Positions 11,414 through 20,450 are shown, counted from the stretch's first letter. The stretch: 64,000 bases of DNA from Gammaproteobacteria bacterium (GCA_013289615.1 JABCZO010000011.1:1-64000); one strand, 5' to 3'. Made by a program: numbers and translations. The notes: generated by a model not told the origin, from the letters alone.

Positions 11414-14341
11414 TCAGGCGGGACGCGTCAACTCCTCGAGCAAGTAGACAAACGACATGTAATTTTTGCCAGTAGCGAGATTCATGCCTATCTCGCAGGT
11501 CCGATTGCTGCCTAGATAGGCCTCATACTTGCCTGCGCGGACTTCCGCCGCCTCCTCGAGCGTGGCCGATTGGGTGAGTTCGGGGTGAAGGAAGCCACGG
11601 TCGCCAGCGAAGGCGCAGCAACCAACAGAATCGGGCGTCACAGCCCGGTTCGCCATCGCGGCCGCGAGCGCATGCAGCTTTTGGACGAGCTGCAGATGAT
11701 TGGCCGAGCAACTCGGGTGCACAACCGCTGATGCGACCTTGCGCTGGATATCCAGCTTGGCCAGCAGGCGGTCGTGCGCCCACGCGATCGAGTCGACAAT
11801 TGTCAATTTCGAATGATAGTCGCGATTCGCTGGAGACAGATACTCCACAACTTCACGTGTGATCCCTAGCGAGCACGCGCTCGCGTCGCAAACAATTGGC
11901 AGCCGACCACCTTCGCTCCAGCGCCACAGGCATTCTACCGTGCCATTGGCCATAATCGCGTTGCCTGTCTCGTAGCCCTTCGAGTGCCATATTGTCGCGC
12001 AGCAGCGGCCCCCGATGTCGTCGGGAATCCACAGAGGCATCCCCGCTCGCGCGGAGACAGCGATCATTGCCTCCTGCAGTGATAGCTCATGCTGGTGCCC
12101 CTGCATTTTGCCGAAGATGCGATTGACGCATGCGGTGAAATAGACACCGGCGGCGCCGTCGCGCTGCGTTTTCGGCAATCGCGACCTGGCAGCGGCGGGC
12201 ATATTCGGCTGCCAGCCTGGCAGCAGATCCTTACTCACGACCGCGCGCGCGCCGTTGGTTATCGCTGTGAGCGTGCTGTGTCCGAGGAGTCGTGCCGTCG
12301 CGCCCGCGCCACGGACCGCGAAGCGCGCGATACGCTCTACCGGGCCGAACTGCCTCGCAATCGTTGCCGCGACAGCCTCCGCGCGCGCTCCATGCCCGAG
12401 GTGGCGGAATTGTTTCATCAATACCCCGGTATTGATGCCCACTGGACAAGCAATCCCACATATCCCGTCGCCCGCGCACGTCTGGATTGCATCGTAATCG
12501 TAGTCTGCGAGTATTGCCGCGAGCATCGGTGAGTCTTCAGCTTGTCGCGCCATCTCGCGGCGCAGGGCGATCCGCTGCCGCGGCGTTGTCGTGAGGTTGC
12601 GGCTGGGGCATACCGGTTCGCAGTAGCCACATTGAATGCATCGGTCAACAGTCGCCTCGATCGTAGGTGCGGTCTGCAGGTTCTTGAGATGGCTTTCTGG
12701 ATCCTCCGTTAAGATGACACCTGGCGAGAGAATATTCTCCGGATCGGCGAGCCGCTTCAGTTTCCACATCAGGTTCGTGAGCTTGGACCCCCATTCCCGC
12801 TCCACGAAAGGTGCGATGTTGCGGCCAGTACCGTGCTCGGCTTTGAGCGAGCCGTCGTATTTGTCGACGACCAACTCGACAACATCTCGCATGAATGCGT
12901 CGAAGCGCGCGATTTCCTTCCCGTCATTGAGGAACGGCGTAATCAGAAAGTGCAGGTTGCCCGCCGAGGCGTGCCCGAAGATGACCCCAGCGTAGCCGTG
13001 CTTTGCGAAGAGCACCTGCAGGTCGAGCGCACCGCCGGCGAGTCGCTCCGGCGGGAAGCACACGTCCTCGAGGATGAACGAAGAACCGGAAGGACGCGCG
13101 CCTCCGACCGACGCAAGCAGACCGCTGCGCACGTTCCAGTATAGCGCGGCAACAATCGGGTCCTTGGTGAATTCTGCGGGCTCAAGCAATGCGAGTCCGA
13201 GCAGCGTCGCATTCGCGGTGAGCTCTACCTTGGCACGTGCGGTCTCGCTCGGCGCGCGGAATTCGACGAGCAGTGCGGTTGCTTCCGGGGGCAGAGCCTT
13301 CCAGCGGTCAGGCACTCCGGCCTTGCCCTCCACGGCGCGCAGCGACGCGCGATCTGTCAGCTCGACGGCGGCGGCGCCCTGATCCACGAACGGCTTCACC
13401 GCAGCGCATGCCGCGTACATGTCGGGAAAGATCATGAAAGATGTCAACCGGAATTGTTCATCCGTAATGGTTTCGAATACCGCCTCCGAAATGAAAGCGA
13501 GAGTGCCCTCCGAGCCGACGATCAGGCGACAAAAAATCTCCAGGGGCGTGGCGCCGTCAAGGAATGCTTCCATGTGGTAGCCGGTCGTATTCTTGATACT
13601 GAATTTCTTCCGTAGCCGTGCCACGAGTTCCGCATCCGATTCGATCTCGCACTTGATTTCCAATAGTCCGTTGGCGAGCGTGGCCTCCGCCGCCGCGAAT
13701 CGCTGCTCTGCATCTCGCTGCGCGCTGTCGATCATCGTGCCCGATGGCAATATAAAAGTCAGTGATGACAGCGTCTTATAGGAATTTTGCGTCGTGCCGC
13801 AACACATGCCGCTCGAGTTGTTGGCGATCACGCCTCCGATCGTGCAGGCCGACGCACTTGCCGGATCGGGTCCGAGACGGTAGCCGTAAGGGTGAAGCGC
13901 GAGGTTCGCGCGCGATAGGATTGTGCCCGGGCGCGCTCGCAGTCGCCGTCCCGCGTCCTCGACGCTGACACCGGACCAATGCCGCCTTACTTCGATCAGA
14001 ATGCCATCGCCCTGCGCCTGACCAGAAAGGCTCGTGCCAGCGGCACGAAACGTCACACTTTCATGCTTCAGCCGCGCATACCCGAGTACCTTGCGGACGT
14101 CGTCCGCATGACGGGCAATCACAACGACCTTTGGGAAGAGGCGATAGGGACTTGCGTCGGTGGCGAAGCGGACAAGGTCGATCGGTCGTGTGAGCACTTG
14201 AGTAGAGCCAAGCAAGGCGACGAGATCCTCGCGCAGTAATTTCGGTGTGCCCATCGCGAGTGAATCCGGAGCGCAGTCGCGCCGTGGCGGGTGGCCAGAC
14301 GGCGTGATGACCTGGACATCTGGTGAAAGGAATGGCCGCAC
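11414..14341 (-). CDS. D-lactate dehydrogenase-type FAD/Fe-S oxidoreductase (GlcD-GlcF-like fusion)
   Basis: A 975-residue protein. In order: FAD-binding PCMH domain (about 60-280, with FRAAGTSLSGQAQGDGILIE and GGVIANNSSGMCCG), FAD-oxidase C-terminal domain (about 300-560, with GHASAGNLHFLITP and KAEHGTGRNIAPFVE), a ferredoxin region (CIQCGYCEPVCPSR, then CAGDGICGIACPVG), and a CCG-type C-terminus (GCCAFAGDRGFLHPE). The CxxD form of the second cluster is, to my knowledge, normal in this family. It probably oxidises D-lactate or a similar 2-hydroxyacid and passes electrons to the respiratory chain. The GTG at 14341 has GAGGAG 8 bases upstream; the ATG at 14254 is an alternative. Confidence 0.9.
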   Translation of the reverse strand: MRPFLSPDVQVITPSGHPPRRDCAPDSLAMGTPKLLREDLVALLGSTQVLTRPIDLVRFATDASPYRLFPKVVVIARHADDVRKVLGYARLKHESVTFRAAGTSLSGQAQGDGILIEVRRHWSGVSVEDAGRRLRARPGTILSRANLALHPYGYRLGPDPASASACTIGGVIANNSSGMCCGTTQNSYKTLSSLTFILPSGTMIDSAQRDAEQRFAAAEATLANGLLEIKCEIESDAELVARLRKKFSIKNTTGYHMEAFLDGATPLEIFCRLIVGSEGTLAFISEAVFETITDEQFRLTSFMIFPDMYAACAAVKPFVDQGAAAVELTDRASLRAVEGKAGVPDRWKALPPEATALLVEFRAPSETARAKVELTANATLLGLALLEPAEFTKDPIVAALYWNVRSGLLASVGGARPSGSSFILEDVCFPPERLAGGALDLQVLFAKHGYAGVIFGHASAGNLHFLITPFLNDGKEIARFDAFMRDVVELVVDKYDGSLKAEHGTGRNIAPFVEREWGSKLTNLMWKLKRLADPENILSPGVILTEDPESHLKNLQTAPTIEATVDRCIQCGYCEPVCPSRNLTTTPRQRIALRREMARQAEDSPMLAAILADYDYDAIQTCAGDGICGIACPVGINTGVLMKQFRHLGHGARAEAVAATIARQFGPVERIARFAVRGAGATARLLGHSTLTAITNGARAVVSKDLLPGWQPNMPAAARSRLPKTQRDGAAGVYFTACVNRIFGKMQGHQHELSLQEAMIAVSARAGMPLWIPDDIGGRCCATIWHSKGYETGNAIMANGTVECLWRWSEGGRLPIVCDASACSLGITREVVEYLSPANRDYHSKLTIVDSIAWAHDRLLAKLDIQRKVASAVVHPSCSANHLQLVQKLHALAAAMANRAVTPDSVGCCAFAGDRGFLHPELTQSATLEEAAEVRAGKYEAYLGSNRTCEIGMNLATGKNYMSFVYLLEELTRPA

Positions 14342-14797
14342 GGAAAATGCTCCTCGTAGTGGCTAAGAATTCCGGGATTCCGCAATGACGACCTGCCGGC
14401 ACTCGAGCCGGTCGCCCTCCAATTCAATCCCTTCCGATTAAGCGAGCATTTGAATGGACCTAAAGCGCGTGCATCGGGCACAACACCGTATTTGCCGCGA
14501 CTACATTCTGCGAGGTTTCTTCAGCCCTGTACATAATGGCAGCAACGCAGTCCGCACGCGCGTTGCACCAACTCTCACGCCGCGAACTTCTCTGGCAGGT
14601 ACTCGGTTAGTAGGTGCGCATATTGCGCGCCGAGCAGTCCCAAACATCGTCGAGTTGCTTCACTTTCATGCGTGCGGCCGCTGCCAGGGTGTTCGCGACG
14701 ACCCGCGAGGCGCTCGATGATCTTGGCATCGTCGATTCCGCATGGCCTTCGCAAGATTCGCCTTTGCTTGTTGTGCAGTGCGAAAGGTTTATCTAGG
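14342..14797. other. Intergenic stretch, no gene recognised
   Basis: About 450 bases upstream of the divergent dehydrogenase gene. The open frames here are short, overlap on both strands and have no family resemblance. The ribosome site of the dehydrogenase lies at 14350-14355. No RNA, repeat or clear promoter was recognised. Confidence 0.35.
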
Positions 14798-15079
14798 ATG
14801 CCAGCGGAATCTGAATTGGGCGATCCAGCAAGAGCGCCTCATTCGAAAATACTCGACGCCCCGTTGCGAGCGCTGCTCAGCGGCGCTCTCGAACATGTGT
14901 TTGCCGCCATGTTTCGGCAGCAGCAGACCATGCAGTCGGAAAGGGCCAAGGGGATCCGCATCGACGTCGCGGAGCCGGCGATGGAGGCAGACTGCGCAGT
15001 AACCCGGACCTGGACCTGCGATGCACCGCAGGTCGCCGGGTTCCGACTCGAAAGCAATATCACCGCGAGCCCAGAGTGA
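14798..15079 (+). CDS. Hypothetical protein
   Basis: A 93-residue frame starting MPAESELGDPARAPHSK, with a helical central part (LSGALEHVFAAMFRQQQTMQSE) and a polar C-terminal half. It has no signal peptide, membrane segment or motif I recognise. The frame remains open further upstream, so the start is uncertain. It ends 5 bases before the ATG of the DUF427 gene and may be co-transcribed with it. A plausible but unproven gene. Confidence 0.4.
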   Translation: MPAESELGDPARAPHSKILDAPLRALLSGALEHVFAAMFRQQQTMQSERAKGIRIDVAEPAMEADCAVTRTWTCDAPQVAGFRLESNITASPE

Positions 15080-15084
15080 GAGAC

Positions 15085-15468
15085 ATGAACAGCAAGCCCA
15101 TTAAGATCCCTAGCCCGGACCATCCGATTACCATCACACCGGCGCGGGAACGCATCACTGTGACCGTAGCCGGCCGGCGTGTTGCCGACACGCGCGAGGC
15201 GCTGACCCTAAAGGAGGCAGCCTATCCGCCGGTGCACTACATCCCTCGCAAGGATGTCAACATGACGCAGCTCCAGCGGACTTCGCACCAGACCTACTGC
15301 CCCTACAAGGGCGAGTGCGCCTACTACAGCATCCCGGCCGGTGGAAAGCGCTCGGTCAACGCGGTCTGGACCTACGAAGCGCCTTACGCCGCTGTATCGG
15401 AGATCCGGGAATACCTGGCGTTCTACCCAGACCGGGTCGACGCGATCCAGATTGCAGTCGAAGGCTGA
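15085..15468 (+). CDS. DUF427 domain protein
   Basis: A 127-residue protein with the compact beta-rich DUF427 fold. Characteristic segments are ITVTVAGRRVADTREALTLKE, YPPVHYIPRKDV, TYCPYKGECAYYSI and the ending DRVDAIQIAVEG. The family is widespread, its members are small soluble proteins, and no reaction is established that I know of. The ATG at 15085 is preferred; a GTG at 15076 overlapping the upstream stop would add three residues. An unusual short gene follows on the same strand at 15478. Confidence 0.85.
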   Translation: MNSKPIKIPSPDHPITITPARERITVTVAGRRVADTREALTLKEAAYPPVHYIPRKDVNMTQLQRTSHQTYCPYKGECAYYSIPAGGKRSVNAVWTYEAPYAAVSEIREYLAFYPDRVDAIQIAVEG

Positions 15469-16021
15469 GGGATAGCCATGAACGAGTCATCGAGATCAGC
15501 ACCCGGTGCAGGCATGGGTTTGCCAGGCGCAACGGCGCACACCATAGAGCTTCTGAAGGTATTGCGCCTGGCGACCTGGCGGCAGCTGGAGAAGCGTGGC
15601 TCTAGCGAGCGGGTTATATATGGGTCGCCTGCTGCTATTCCAGCTCCGGGGGCCAACCAGAGAGCCGGGGGGCCAGTAGAAGCTTGCAGAGCTCTTCAGC
15701 CGGCTGTTACGTCGGCGAAATCTTTACCCACTGCGCCCTGCGCGGCATGCATCCGCTGAAGGACACGCTCGCCGAGCTTGCCGACGGAGAACGCCGCGAT
15801 CTGGCCGCAGCACGAATCCGCGAATTCTGCGCAAAGCCGCATGGCTATTGGATACGGCAGGTGTTCGGCTAGCCTCGGTACTTACTCTAGATGCTCCGGA
15901 GCGACGCAGGCCGAAGTAAATGTAGGCGACGAATTCGAGCCTGGCGATGTCGTCCCAAAGTCGGGCATTTACCGGGTAATGCATGACCGTCAGCACACAG
16001 ATCGGGCGCAGCGCCTAGGCT
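15469..16021. other. Gene-poor stretch with possible broken gene
   Basis: A frame at 15478-15759 starts with ATG after GAGGG, 9 bases past the DUF427 stop, and encodes MNESSRSAPGAGMGLPG. Its second half is a low-complexity Pro/Ala stretch. A different frame (about 15684-15872) reads more like protein (GEIFTHCALRGMHPLKDTLA). Together they could be one gene split by a frameshift. I recognise neither half, so I do not call a gene. Confidence 0.3.
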
Positions 16022-16348
16022 CTAATCGTTCAACTTGCGCCACAACGCTGCCCGAGTGCAGATGAGATCGTTTTCGAGGCATTCCTTGGTGAACCGACCC
16101 CCATCGTCCTGCCGGTTCCATTTATCGATGCTAAACCAGTGTGCGAATCTATGGGCTAATCCGATGAGCTTCTGGTCGATGTAGTCACCGGGTTGCGTCG
16201 TTGATTTGAGTGCCGCAATTGCCCGGCGCGCGCGGTCCAACGCATCGGGATTAACGCCTGCCTCGAGTTCGACTAGAGCGCTTAGCTCCTCGCAGAGCCT
16301 GTTGACTTCAGAATCACGCGCAGCCCTGCGCTCGGGCGACGTCCCCAA
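16022..16348 (-). CDS. Hypothetical protein
   Basis: A frame of up to 108 residues opening with TTG at 16348. The body is helical and charged (EVNRLCEELSALVELEAGV; DALDRARRAIAALKSTTQ), then LIGLAHRFAHWFSIDKWNRQ and the ending RAALWRKLND. No signal peptide or known motif is seen. The start may lie further inside. Composition is protein-like but I do not recognise the family. Confidence 0.45.
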   Translation of the reverse strand: MGTSPERRAARDSEVNRLCEELSALVELEAGVNPDALDRARRAIAALKSTTQPGDYIDQKLIGLAHRFAHWFSIDKWNRQDDGGRFTKECLENDLICTRAALWRKLND

Positions 16349-16452
16349 GCTTGACCCGGCGGCGCGGCAACGTCGTTGTCAGGATTGCGATGTTCTGAAG
16401 AAATGAGCAGGAGGCGCTGCGACACAGCAACGTTGCTCATGTGTCCCCAGGA

Positions 16453-16704
16453 TTACTTAACAGTGCGGCGCAGCGCACGAACCAATGTGCGGAACTGCTG
16501 CTCGTTGATTTTGATCCCGCTTGAGATCTGTTCTGAGGCGTGGACTTCGCGCGTTCGACACTGTGAAAAATCCACGGCTAAGGCGCGATCTGCCCAGACC
16601 GCGAATGGGCGATCGTCATGCACATAAAACTGTGCACCATCGTCAAATCCCCTGGCAAGCGCCGCACGGATGGTCAGGGATCTGAAGCGCTGGGTATCAA
16701 TCAC
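16453..16704 (-). CDS. Hypothetical small protein coupled to the Crp/Fnr gene
   Basis: An 83-residue frame whose GTG start (16702-16704) overlaps the TGA of the Crp/Fnr-type gene, as in translationally coupled pairs. The protein begins MIDTQRFRSLTIRAALARGF and has a mixed composition ending LVRALRRTVK. I do not recognise it. The frame is also open further upstream inside the regulator gene, so coupling is a guess; it could equally be a chance frame. Confidence 0.35.
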   Translation of the reverse strand: MIDTQRFRSLTIRAALARGFDDGAQFYVHDDRPFAVWADRALAVDFSQCRTREVHASEQISSGIKINEQQFRTLVRALRRTVK

Positions 16705-17443
16705 TCGGACGGGATCCCAGCCGGGGGATTTCGAACTGAGCCTGTGCCTGGGTATAGATGTCTTTAACGGTTTTGTAGCACCCGCAAGCAATTGTCACGA
16801 GGCCTCCATGGTCTAGAATGGTGATGGTGCCGCGGCGGTAGCGGATGATCTTGCGATCCCGAAGGTTGCACATTGCCACGCTGACGCCGACCCGCCGCAC
16901 GCCCAGCATGAGCGCAAGAAATTCCTGCGGAATGCGAAACTCATTAGAGTTGACGTGGTCGCGTGTCATCAATAGCCAGCGGGCTATGCGTTGTATCAAC
17001 ACGTGGAAGCGGTTGCATGCTGCGGTCTGAGCGACCTGGATCATCAGCAAGTGGGTAAAGAGAAACACCTCTTTCTGTAACCGAACGCTGTTTTTGAAGT
17101 GACGGCGAAAGTTCAACGTTGTCATCCGCATTGCCGTCCCCGCGCCTTGCACCACGGCCCGAAATGGCGACACGGCAACACCCAGCGCCATTGGAATCCC
17201 GATCATGCCTTCAGAGCCAATGAGTCCAACTTCCGCGGCGTGGCCGGTATCCACGGTAGTCAGCATTGAGACGAAGCAGTCATTGGGAAAGTACACGTGG
17301 TGAATCTGGGCGTGAGATTCATAGAGAATCTCCCCAAAGCCGAGCTTGACCGGTTCGAGGACACGCAGCAGTTTCTGGTATTCTTCGCGAGATAAAGCGG
17401 CAAGAAGGCGATTCGGAATCGAGACTTTTTTCGCGGCCGCCAT
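16697..17443 (-). CDS. Crp/Fnr-family transcriptional regulator
   Basis: A 248-residue regulator. The cyclic-nucleotide-binding-like beta barrel spans about residues 15-130 (FGEILYESHAQIHHVYFPND; AEVGLIGSEGMIGIP), followed by a long dimer helix and a winged helix (about 170-225; IPQEFLALMLGVRRVGVSVA). It has no Fnr-type N-terminal Cys cluster. Against E. coli CRP the recognition helix keeps the Arg at the position of R180 but has Val at the positions of E181 and R185. A promoter and two tandem palindromes lie upstream (17554-17630), suggesting self-regulation. The signal it senses is unknown. Confidence 0.9.
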   Translation of the reverse strand: MAAAKKVSIPNRLLAALSREEYQKLLRVLEPVKLGFGEILYESHAQIHHVYFPNDCFVSMLTTVDTGHAAEVGLIGSEGMIGIPMALGVAVSPFRAVVQGAGTAMRMTTLNFRRHFKNSVRLQKEVFLFTHLLMIQVAQTAACNRFHVLIQRIARWLLMTRDHVNSNEFRIPQEFLALMLGVRRVGVSVAMCNLRDRKIIRYRRGTITILDHGGLVTIACGCYKTVKDIYTQAQAQFEIPRLGSRPSD

Positions 17444-17553
17444 AAAGACTCACCCACTGCGCCGTCTTTACAACTCCTTCGAGGCTCCATTCTTCGAACA
17501 TCGAAGGGTCGATGACGGATGGGGGTCTAGTCGAAAACCTGAACGGCTCACCG

Positions 17554-17582
17554 AGTATAATTATCACAATAAAAACAAGCAA
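17554..17582 (-). promoter_or_regulatory. Sigma-70-type promoter of the Crp/Fnr gene
   Basis: Reading the minus strand, TTGCTT (17582-17577) and TATACT (17559-17554) are separated by exactly 17 bases. They sit in a locally AT-rich stretch that stands out from the high-GC surroundings. Transcription would start near 17547, giving a leader of about 100 bases before the ATG at 17443. The leader holds a small inverted repeat, TTCGA-ACA-TCGAA (17493-17505). Confidence 0.6.
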
Positions 17583-17585
17583 TTG

Positions 17586-17601
17586 TGTTCGGTGCCGAAC
17601 A
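17586..17601. promoter_or_regulatory. Palindromic operator-like site 1 (TGTTC-N6-GAACA)
   Basis: TGTTCGGTGCCGAACA is a 16-base palindrome with 7-base arms, immediately upstream of the -35 element of the Crp/Fnr gene promoter, centred near -46 relative to the predicted start. The two 5-base half-sites separated by 6 bases match the geometry of CRP sites (TGTGA-N6-TCACA) but with different outer bases. A second copy lies 29 bases away. Confidence 0.6.
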
Positions 17602-17614
17602 GTTTTCTAAAGAG

Positions 17615-17630
17615 TGTTCCATAGCGAACA
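17615..17630. promoter_or_regulatory. Palindromic operator-like site 2 (TGTTC-N6-GAACA)
   Basis: TGTTCCATAGCGAACA repeats the same half-sites and the same 6-base spacing as site 1, while the inner six bases differ. Conservation of the half-sites but not of the spacer is what a dimeric regulator would impose. It is centred near -75 of the predicted promoter. Confidence 0.55.
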
Positions 17631-18006
17631 CGCGCCCTCTGAAACACCAAAAACTTTCGGGCTCATCGCACCCGGCCATCACATACCGAGCGTCGCCGCC
17701 GGCATCTTTTGATGGATAAGGGTGACGTGCCGCGATGCTCGCTCTGGCCTATAACCCAGCGCCGACGGTAATGAGGACATTGCGCAAAGCTCTTGCGCTT
17801 GCCGGCCGGGGGGTGGCGCAACCCAGTCCGTAGCCTCAGAGCGCTCCTACATCAAATACCGTTGGCCGACACCTCGCTGATCGGAGCGTCGCCCCTATAG
17901 TCGAGCCGACAGATTTCGATAGGAAATTAACAGGCTATCGCCAAGGGTTATTCGACGTGAAATTGACCCCCCGCAAACGCGGGATGCACCGTATCCCTAA
18001 GATCGA
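17631..18006. other. Intergenic stretch upstream of the OmpV-like gene
   Basis: About 375 bases between the tandem palindromes and the MipA/OmpV gene. It contains a weak hairpin CCCGC-AAAC-GCGGG near 17970-17985. I could not identify a convincing promoter or any gene. Confidence 0.3.
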
Positions 18007-18894
18007 ATGTCTTTGATCAATCGGGTTCCAGAAATGTCCGAGAGCTGCCGCTCGCGTCCACTGTATTTCCTCACGCTGCTTCTGTGTGGCTGCTTTTCAC
18101 AAGTCGTATCGGCGCAAACACCATCTCCATTGCAGGAATGGCAGTACTCCGGCGGCATCATACTGGCAAGGCTTTTTGAGCCTGATCTGCCTCGGTTCAG
18201 GACAATATTGGGACTCTCAGCGGAGTTGCAGCCGGCTTACGACGGGTCGCGCGCGTACCATGTACAGGGTGGCCCGGACATCAATGTCTATTACCGCGAC
18301 ATTGCGTTTTTTAACACCGGGGACGGCCTCGGCTATAACGTCTTGCGCGGAGATCACTTTCAGGTTGGCGCCTCGATGACTTACGACCTGGGACGCAAAG
18401 TCAGCCAGGACTATCCCAACCTGCATGGCATGGGCGATATCTCGGCGGCTCCCGTCGGCAAGCTGTACGGCACGTGGGTTCTCTCAAGGAAGTTCCCGTT
18501 GATTCTTCGTGTCGATGCGCGCCAGTTCATTGGCGGCGCACAGGGCGCGGTGGGGGACATCGCCGTCTATATGCCCCTTCCAGGCAGCTCCAAGAGATTC
18601 GTGATGTTCGCCGGACCGTCCGTCACGCTGGCGACCCACCACTACCTGCAGGTTCTTTACGGTGTGACGCCGCAGCAGTCGGCCGCCTCTGGTCATCCGG
18701 TCTACAACATTGGGCATGACGGTACCAGCGCCGCCGGTGTCGGCTTCAGCGCTACCAAGTTCATCGGAGAACACTGGTTGTTGAACGTTGACGCGGCGAT
18801 CAATGAAATCAGAGATAAGCCGTCGCGCAGTCCGATAGTGGAAAAAACCACTCAACACGTCGTTGTGCTGTCCGTCAATCGTTACTGGTGGTGA
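18007..18894 (+). CDS. MipA/OmpV family outer-membrane protein
   Basis: A 295-residue protein with a signal peptide (hydrophobic YFLTLLLCGCFSQVVSA, cleavage before QTPSP) and alternating beta strands. Family segments are GLSAELQPAYDGSRAYHVQG, the RDIAFFNTGDGLGYNV region and a C-terminal Tyr-Trp-Trp typical of barrel insertion. MipA/OmpV proteins are outer-membrane barrels, in some species linked to murein-enzyme scaffolding. The ATG at 18007 is used; an ATG at 18034 would give a more standard signal peptide. The gene stands alone on the plus strand. Confidence 0.85.
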   Translation: MSLINRVPEMSESCRSRPLYFLTLLLCGCFSQVVSAQTPSPLQEWQYSGGIILARLFEPDLPRFRTILGLSAELQPAYDGSRAYHVQGGPDINVYYRDIAFFNTGDGLGYNVLRGDHFQVGASMTYDLGRKVSQDYPNLHGMGDISAAPVGKLYGTWVLSRKFPLILRVDARQFIGGAQGAVGDIAVYMPLPGSSKRFVMFAGPSVTLATHHYLQVLYGVTPQQSAASGHPVYNIGHDGTSAAGVGFSATKFIGEHWLLNVDAAINEIRDKPSRSPIVEKTTQHVVVLSVNRYWW

Positions 18895-19040
18895 CCGAGA
18901 CAGAGTGTTCGAATGGCTGGATGAGCAACGGGTTCTGACTGCAAGTCCAGGTTCTCTATTCCTGCTAGGTCGGCCGTTCGCAGCTGTTGCCCGGCAGGTG
19001 CTGTTGTAGCCTTGATGCCATCCAGCTATAACCTGCCTGC

Positions 19041-20450
19041 ATGAAGCGCGATCCCGACTTACGCCTGTATGTAGCGGACCGTTGCCGCCATGTGACAGTG
19101 TTCGGCAGAGTAGTGCTCCTCTTTTACCTGGTCGTCCTGGTATCGCCGGCGGCGGTTATCGCCGGCGCGCCCTTCGGCAAGGCTTTTGTCATGCTGATAT
19201 CCGTCGATGGCCTGAAGCCTGAGGCCATTATGGATGCCTCGCGCCACGGACTAAAGGTACCCAACCTGCGTGCGTTTCTCGTGCACGGTGCTTACGCCAC
19301 CGGGGTGCGCGGTGTTCTGCCCACGCTCACGTATCCCAGCCACATGACGCTGATGACGGGCACATCGCCGGCCCGGCACGGGATCTACGCCAATACGACC
19401 TTTGATCCGCTCGATCGAAACGAAGGCGGCTGGTACTGGTACGCCGAGGACGCTCGAGTCGCCACGCTTTGGTCTGCGGCCGGCGCCGCAGGACTCAAGA
19501 CCGCCAACGTGTATTGGCCGATCAGCGTCGGTGCGCCCATTACCTACAACCTGCCGCAGATCTGGCGAACCGGCACCGAGGACGACCTCAAATTGCAGCG
19601 CGCGCTGGGTACGCCCGGTCTGGAACAGGAATTATCGGCAACGCTGGGGCGCTACCCGGGCGGTATGGAGGAGACGGTGGCGGAGGATGAAATACGAGCC
19701 CGTTTTGCGATGCGCCTGCTCGAGACCAAGCGCCCGGATTTCATCACCGTGTATTTTACCGGGCTCGACACCGAAGAACACCGATCCGGACCGTTCAGCG
19801 CAGCGGCCGACGCGGTGTTGGAGCGTCTGGACAGCCTGGTCGGAGCACTGCGGGCGGCCGCTCAGCGCCGTGCGCCGGGGCAGGCGACGGTTTGCGTGGT
19901 GTCGGATCATGGCTTTGCCCCAGTCGAGCACGACGTGAATCTCTACAAGGCCTTTCTCGATGCCGGCCTGTTTACCTTGAATGAGGCGCACAAGATCTCG
20001 AGCTGGAGAGCGATCCCGTGGAAGGCGGGCGGCAGCGCCGCGGTGATGCTGGCCAACCCCGATGATGCGACGGTACGTGGCGAGGTTAGCTCGCTGCTGA
20101 ATAAGCTGGCGAGCGATCCGGAGAACGGCATTGACCGAATTCTCACTCACGATGACATCATTCTCGAGCGCGGCTTTCCCGATGCAGCACTTCTCGTGTC
20201 GTTCAAGACCGGTTATGAACTCGGGCTCAGTTACACGGCACCCCTGGTCTCGGGCCCATCCAACCGTGGCATGCATGGATATCCGCCAGATCGTGCCGAG
20301 ATGCGTTCCTCATTCTTCATAAGCGGTCCTCAGGTTGCGGCCGGACGGTCGCTGGGCGAGATTGACATGCGTCAGATTGCCCCCACGCTGGCGAACATTC
20401 TGGGCATCTCGCTGCCGGACGCCGAGCTGGGCCCACTATCGCTCAGGTAA
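19041..20450 (+). CDS. Ectonucleotide pyrophosphatase/phosphodiesterase (alkaline phosphatase superfamily)
   Basis: A 469-residue exported enzyme with an N-terminal hydrophobic segment (VVLLFYLVVLVSPAAVIAGA). Metal and nucleophile motifs of the superfamily are visible: SVDGLKPEAI (first Asp), PTLTYPSHMTLMTGTSP (Thr nucleophile), GLDTEEHRSG (Asp/His) and VVSDHGF (Asp-His). It should hydrolyse phosphodiester or pyrophosphate bonds in nucleotides or related compounds in the periplasm using two zinc ions. Length is normal for bacterial NPPs. No ribosome site is obvious, so the start could be slightly off. Confidence 0.9.
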   Translation: MKRDPDLRLYVADRCRHVTVFGRVVLLFYLVVLVSPAAVIAGAPFGKAFVMLISVDGLKPEAIMDASRHGLKVPNLRAFLVHGAYATGVRGVLPTLTYPSHMTLMTGTSPARHGIYANTTFDPLDRNEGGWYWYAEDARVATLWSAAGAAGLKTANVYWPISVGAPITYNLPQIWRTGTEDDLKLQRALGTPGLEQELSATLGRYPGGMEETVAEDEIRARFAMRLLETKRPDFITVYFTGLDTEEHRSGPFSAAADAVLERLDSLVGALRAAAQRRAPGQATVCVVSDHGFAPVEHDVNLYKAFLDAGLFTLNEAHKISSWRAIPWKAGGSAAVMLANPDDATVRGEVSSLLNKLASDPENGIDRILTHDDIILERGFPDAALLVSFKTGYELGLSYTAPLVSGPSNRGMHGYPPDRAEMRSSFFISGPQVAAGRSLGEIDMRQIAPTLANILGISLPDAELGPLSLR

